A stretch of 40,236 bases of DNA from a bacterium. Lineage in GTDB: Bacteria > Latescibacterota > Latescibacteria > Latescibacterales > Latescibacteraceae. Location of the stretch: contig JAJFUH010000020.1 of assembly GCA_021372535.1 (NCBI GenBank), forward strand, positions 1 to 40,236. Reading direction: 5' to 3'. Shown here piece by piece: positions 38,666 to 40,236 of this stretch. The notes under the pieces were generated by a model. It did not search any database and was not told the DNA's origin. It saw only the letters and a program-made list of their open reading frames with translations. The position numbers were made by a program, and so were the translations under genes. Each line of letters opens with the position of its first letter. The stretch's first letter is position 1.

Positions 38666-39991
38666 ATGACCAAGTTTTTCATCCCGCCGAAACACCTGAA
38701 ACGGACCGCATGTCTTTCTGTGCTTGTCGTATGCTGTGTTTGCGCGCTCGCGCTCCGGGGAAAATCCAACATCCTCGATATCAACCGGGAAATCCGGATA
38801 CCCGGCGAGTTCTGCACGACCATCGCTCAGGACGGTGCATGGTGCTGGTTCGCCGATCCCCGCGCCGTGTATTACCGTGGTGAATACAGCCGCACGTACA
38901 TAGGTTGGGTAACCCGCGTCGGAGACATCGTCGTCGCCTCCTTCGATCACGCGACACAGCAGATCGAGACAGCATCGGTCAGGCACAAGCTCCAGGCGGA
39001 CGATCACGCTAATCCTGCGCTGTTCGTGCGCCGTGATGGCCGTATCATGGTTTTTTACTCCGCGCATGCCGGGCCTTCGATGTACTACCGTATTTCGGCG
39101 CGCCCGGAGGATATAACGGAGTGGAGCGACGAGTACGAGCTCATCACGAACATCGAGGGCGAGATGGGATATACCTATCCGAATCCGCTTGCGGTTTCGG
39201 AGGGGATGTACCTGTTCTGGCGCGGAGGCGATTTCAAGCCGGATTTCTCCTTCTCGGAGGACGGTATCTCGTGGTCGCCAGCCAGAACCCTCATTGCGGG
39301 TCATGGCGCCCGGCCTTACATCAAATATGAGTCGAACGGATACGATACGATCCATTTTGCGTTCACGGACGGTCATCCGCGGAACGAGGAGACAAACAGC
39401 ATTTACTATGCATGCATGCGGGATGGCGTCCTGTACCGTGCGGGCGGGATAGAAATCAAATCTGCCGGGGAGCTTCCCCTCGAACCTTCCGAAGCCGATC
39501 TGGTGTACGATGGCGCTGCAAACCACGCCCGTGCATGGATATGGGACATTGCGCTCGATGGCTCGGGCCGCCCGGTGATAGTCTACGGCGCCTATCCGAA
39601 CACGAAAGACCACCGTTACCGCTATGCCTGCTGGAATGGCGAACGGTGGGTTGACAACGAGATGGTGCAGGCCGGAGACTGGTTCCCGCAGACTCCGAAG
39701 GGTGAAGAGGAGCGCGAGCCTCACTATTCCGGGGGCGTCGTGCTCGACCACAACGATCCCTCGATTGTCTACCTTTCACGGCGTCAGAACGGCGTATTCG
39801 AAATCGAGCGCTGGTTTACCGGCAACCGCGGTGTTTCGTGGCTGTCGGATCGTATAACCTCCAATTCGCGCTGGAACAACGTCCGTCCCGTCGTTCCCCG
39901 CGGTTCCCCGTCCGATGGAATCCGCGTGATCTGGATGCAGGGGCCGTATGTCCATTATACCGACTATGCAACATCGCTCAGGGTTAAATAA
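38666..39991 (+). CDS. Secreted BNR-type propeller protein, possible polysaccharide lyase or glycosidase
   Basis: A 441-residue protein. The start at 38666 is supported by AAAAGG about 10 nt upstream and by a signal/anchor segment (RTACLSVLVVCCVCALAL). The body matches the BNR_4 type (PF15892): AWCWFADPRAVYYRG near residue 60, DDHANPALFVRRDGRIMVFY, DFSFSEDGISWSPART, DPSIVYLSRRQNGVFEIERW and a final VRPVVPRG. This is a beta-propeller found in enzymes and binding proteins acting on rhamnose- and uronic-acid-containing polysaccharides. Catalytic residues were not identified. Confidence 0.75.
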   Translation: MTKFFIPPKHLKRTACLSVLVVCCVCALALRGKSNILDINREIRIPGEFCTTIAQDGAWCWFADPRAVYYRGEYSRTYIGWVTRVGDIVVASFDHATQQIETASVRHKLQADDHANPALFVRRDGRIMVFYSAHAGPSMYYRISARPEDITEWSDEYELITNIEGEMGYTYPNPLAVSEGMYLFWRGGDFKPDFSFSEDGISWSPARTLIAGHGARPYIKYESNGYDTIHFAFTDGHPRNEETNSIYYACMRDGVLYRAGGIEIKSAGELPLEPSEADLVYDGAANHARAWIWDIALDGSGRPVIVYGAYPNTKDHRYRYACWNGERWVDNEMVQAGDWFPQTPKGEEEREPHYSGGVVLDHNDPSIVYLSRRQNGVFEIERWFTGNRGVSWLSDRITSNSRWNNVRPVVPRGSPSDGIRVIWMQGPYVHYTDYATSLRVK

Positions 39992-40089
39992 GGGTGTTCC
40001 CACACCGGATATCAGCGCCGGATAGCTTCTTTCATCCACCGGCTCACAAATGTGCCACGTCTCTAACCCGGATTATTCATGAAAATCAG

Positions 40090-40236
40090 TAGTGACGGTT
40101 AAAATTGTAATAAATATTCGAAAAATCTTGTAAATAGGGCTTTTACCGGCATGTGTATTGTTTTTGATTTGGTTATTGCCCCTTTTCTCAACCCGAACTC
40201 ACCCCTCAATCCCCTCTCTTGCCTCAAGAGAGGGGA
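40090..40236. repeat. Right arm of the window-end inverted repeat
   Basis: The reverse complement of this segment aligns with 1-136. It includes TAGTGACGGTTAAAATTG, TTACCGGCATGTG, CCCCTTTTCTC and, at the outermost end, the hairpin TCCCCTCTCTTGCC / TCAAGAGAGGGGA. Confidence 0.75.

Noticed and set aside
38612-39751. 379-residue minus-strand open frame opposite the BNR gene
   Set aside because: Shadow; the plus-strand frame has the family motifs and signal.

Overview
The window reads as a piece of a bacterial chromosome of moderate GC with very few recognisable housekeeping genes. A C-terminal Type IX secretion sorting domain (T9SS type A), several twin-arginine signals, lipoproteins and secreted polysaccharide-active enzymes suggest a member of the FCB superphylum or a related uncultivated phylum (Latescibacterota-like). 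This placement is inference from gene content; no taxonomic marker is present. About 140 bp at each end of the window are inverted copies of each other, so this may be a whole contig that stopped at a repeat.

Layout. 1-971: inverted-repeat arm, the relic of a nucleotidyltransferase and a decayed copy of the end of a heparinase gene. 972-8618: two related Tat-exported DUF362 proteins flanking a very large heparinase II/III-type lipoprotein and a small lipoprotein. 8619-11217: intergenic repeats, a 46-residue lipoprotein, two small membrane proteins and a small DNA-binding protein. 11573-29129: a minus-strand phage structural and lysis cassette. In transcription order it holds large terminase, portal, scaffold, putative capsid decoration protein, major capsid, head-tail connectors, tail completion protein, a 165-residue virion candidate, a 978-residue secreted fibronectin-III protein, distal tail protein with a LamG-like domain, tail-associated (Tal-like) protein, M15 peptidase and two small membrane proteins. 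No integrase, small terminase, tape-measure or replication gene was found, so the cassette looks cryptic or domesticated. 29597-30826: an ion channel with a pentapeptide-like repeat domain. 31233-40000: secreted T9SS beta-helix protein, GH29 alpha-L-fucosidase, Tat-exported aldo/keto reductase with Fe-S motifs, an Abi_2/HEPN abortive-infection-type gene, and a BNR-type propeller protein.

How the genes work together. Outside the phage block the theme is export and breakdown of complex, probably acidic or fucosylated, polysaccharides: heparinase-like lyase, fucosidase, propeller protein, adhesive beta-helix protein and redox enzymes carrying Tat signals. The substrate is not determined.

The most unusual signal is non-coding. 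The gaps of the phage operon are filled with 7-bp-period repeats, in transcript sense AAAGACAGG followed by CAYAAGG units and then AACCATA-like units. In six of six such gaps the repeat starts at, or within about 4 nt of, the stop codon of the preceding gene. Other repeat families include three 168-bp MITE-like elements, four full elements with a TTATTGCTCCGG-type terminal repeat and a variable central hairpin, and two long hairpin elements. One 26-bp hairpin repeat also lies in frame inside the fucosidase gene.
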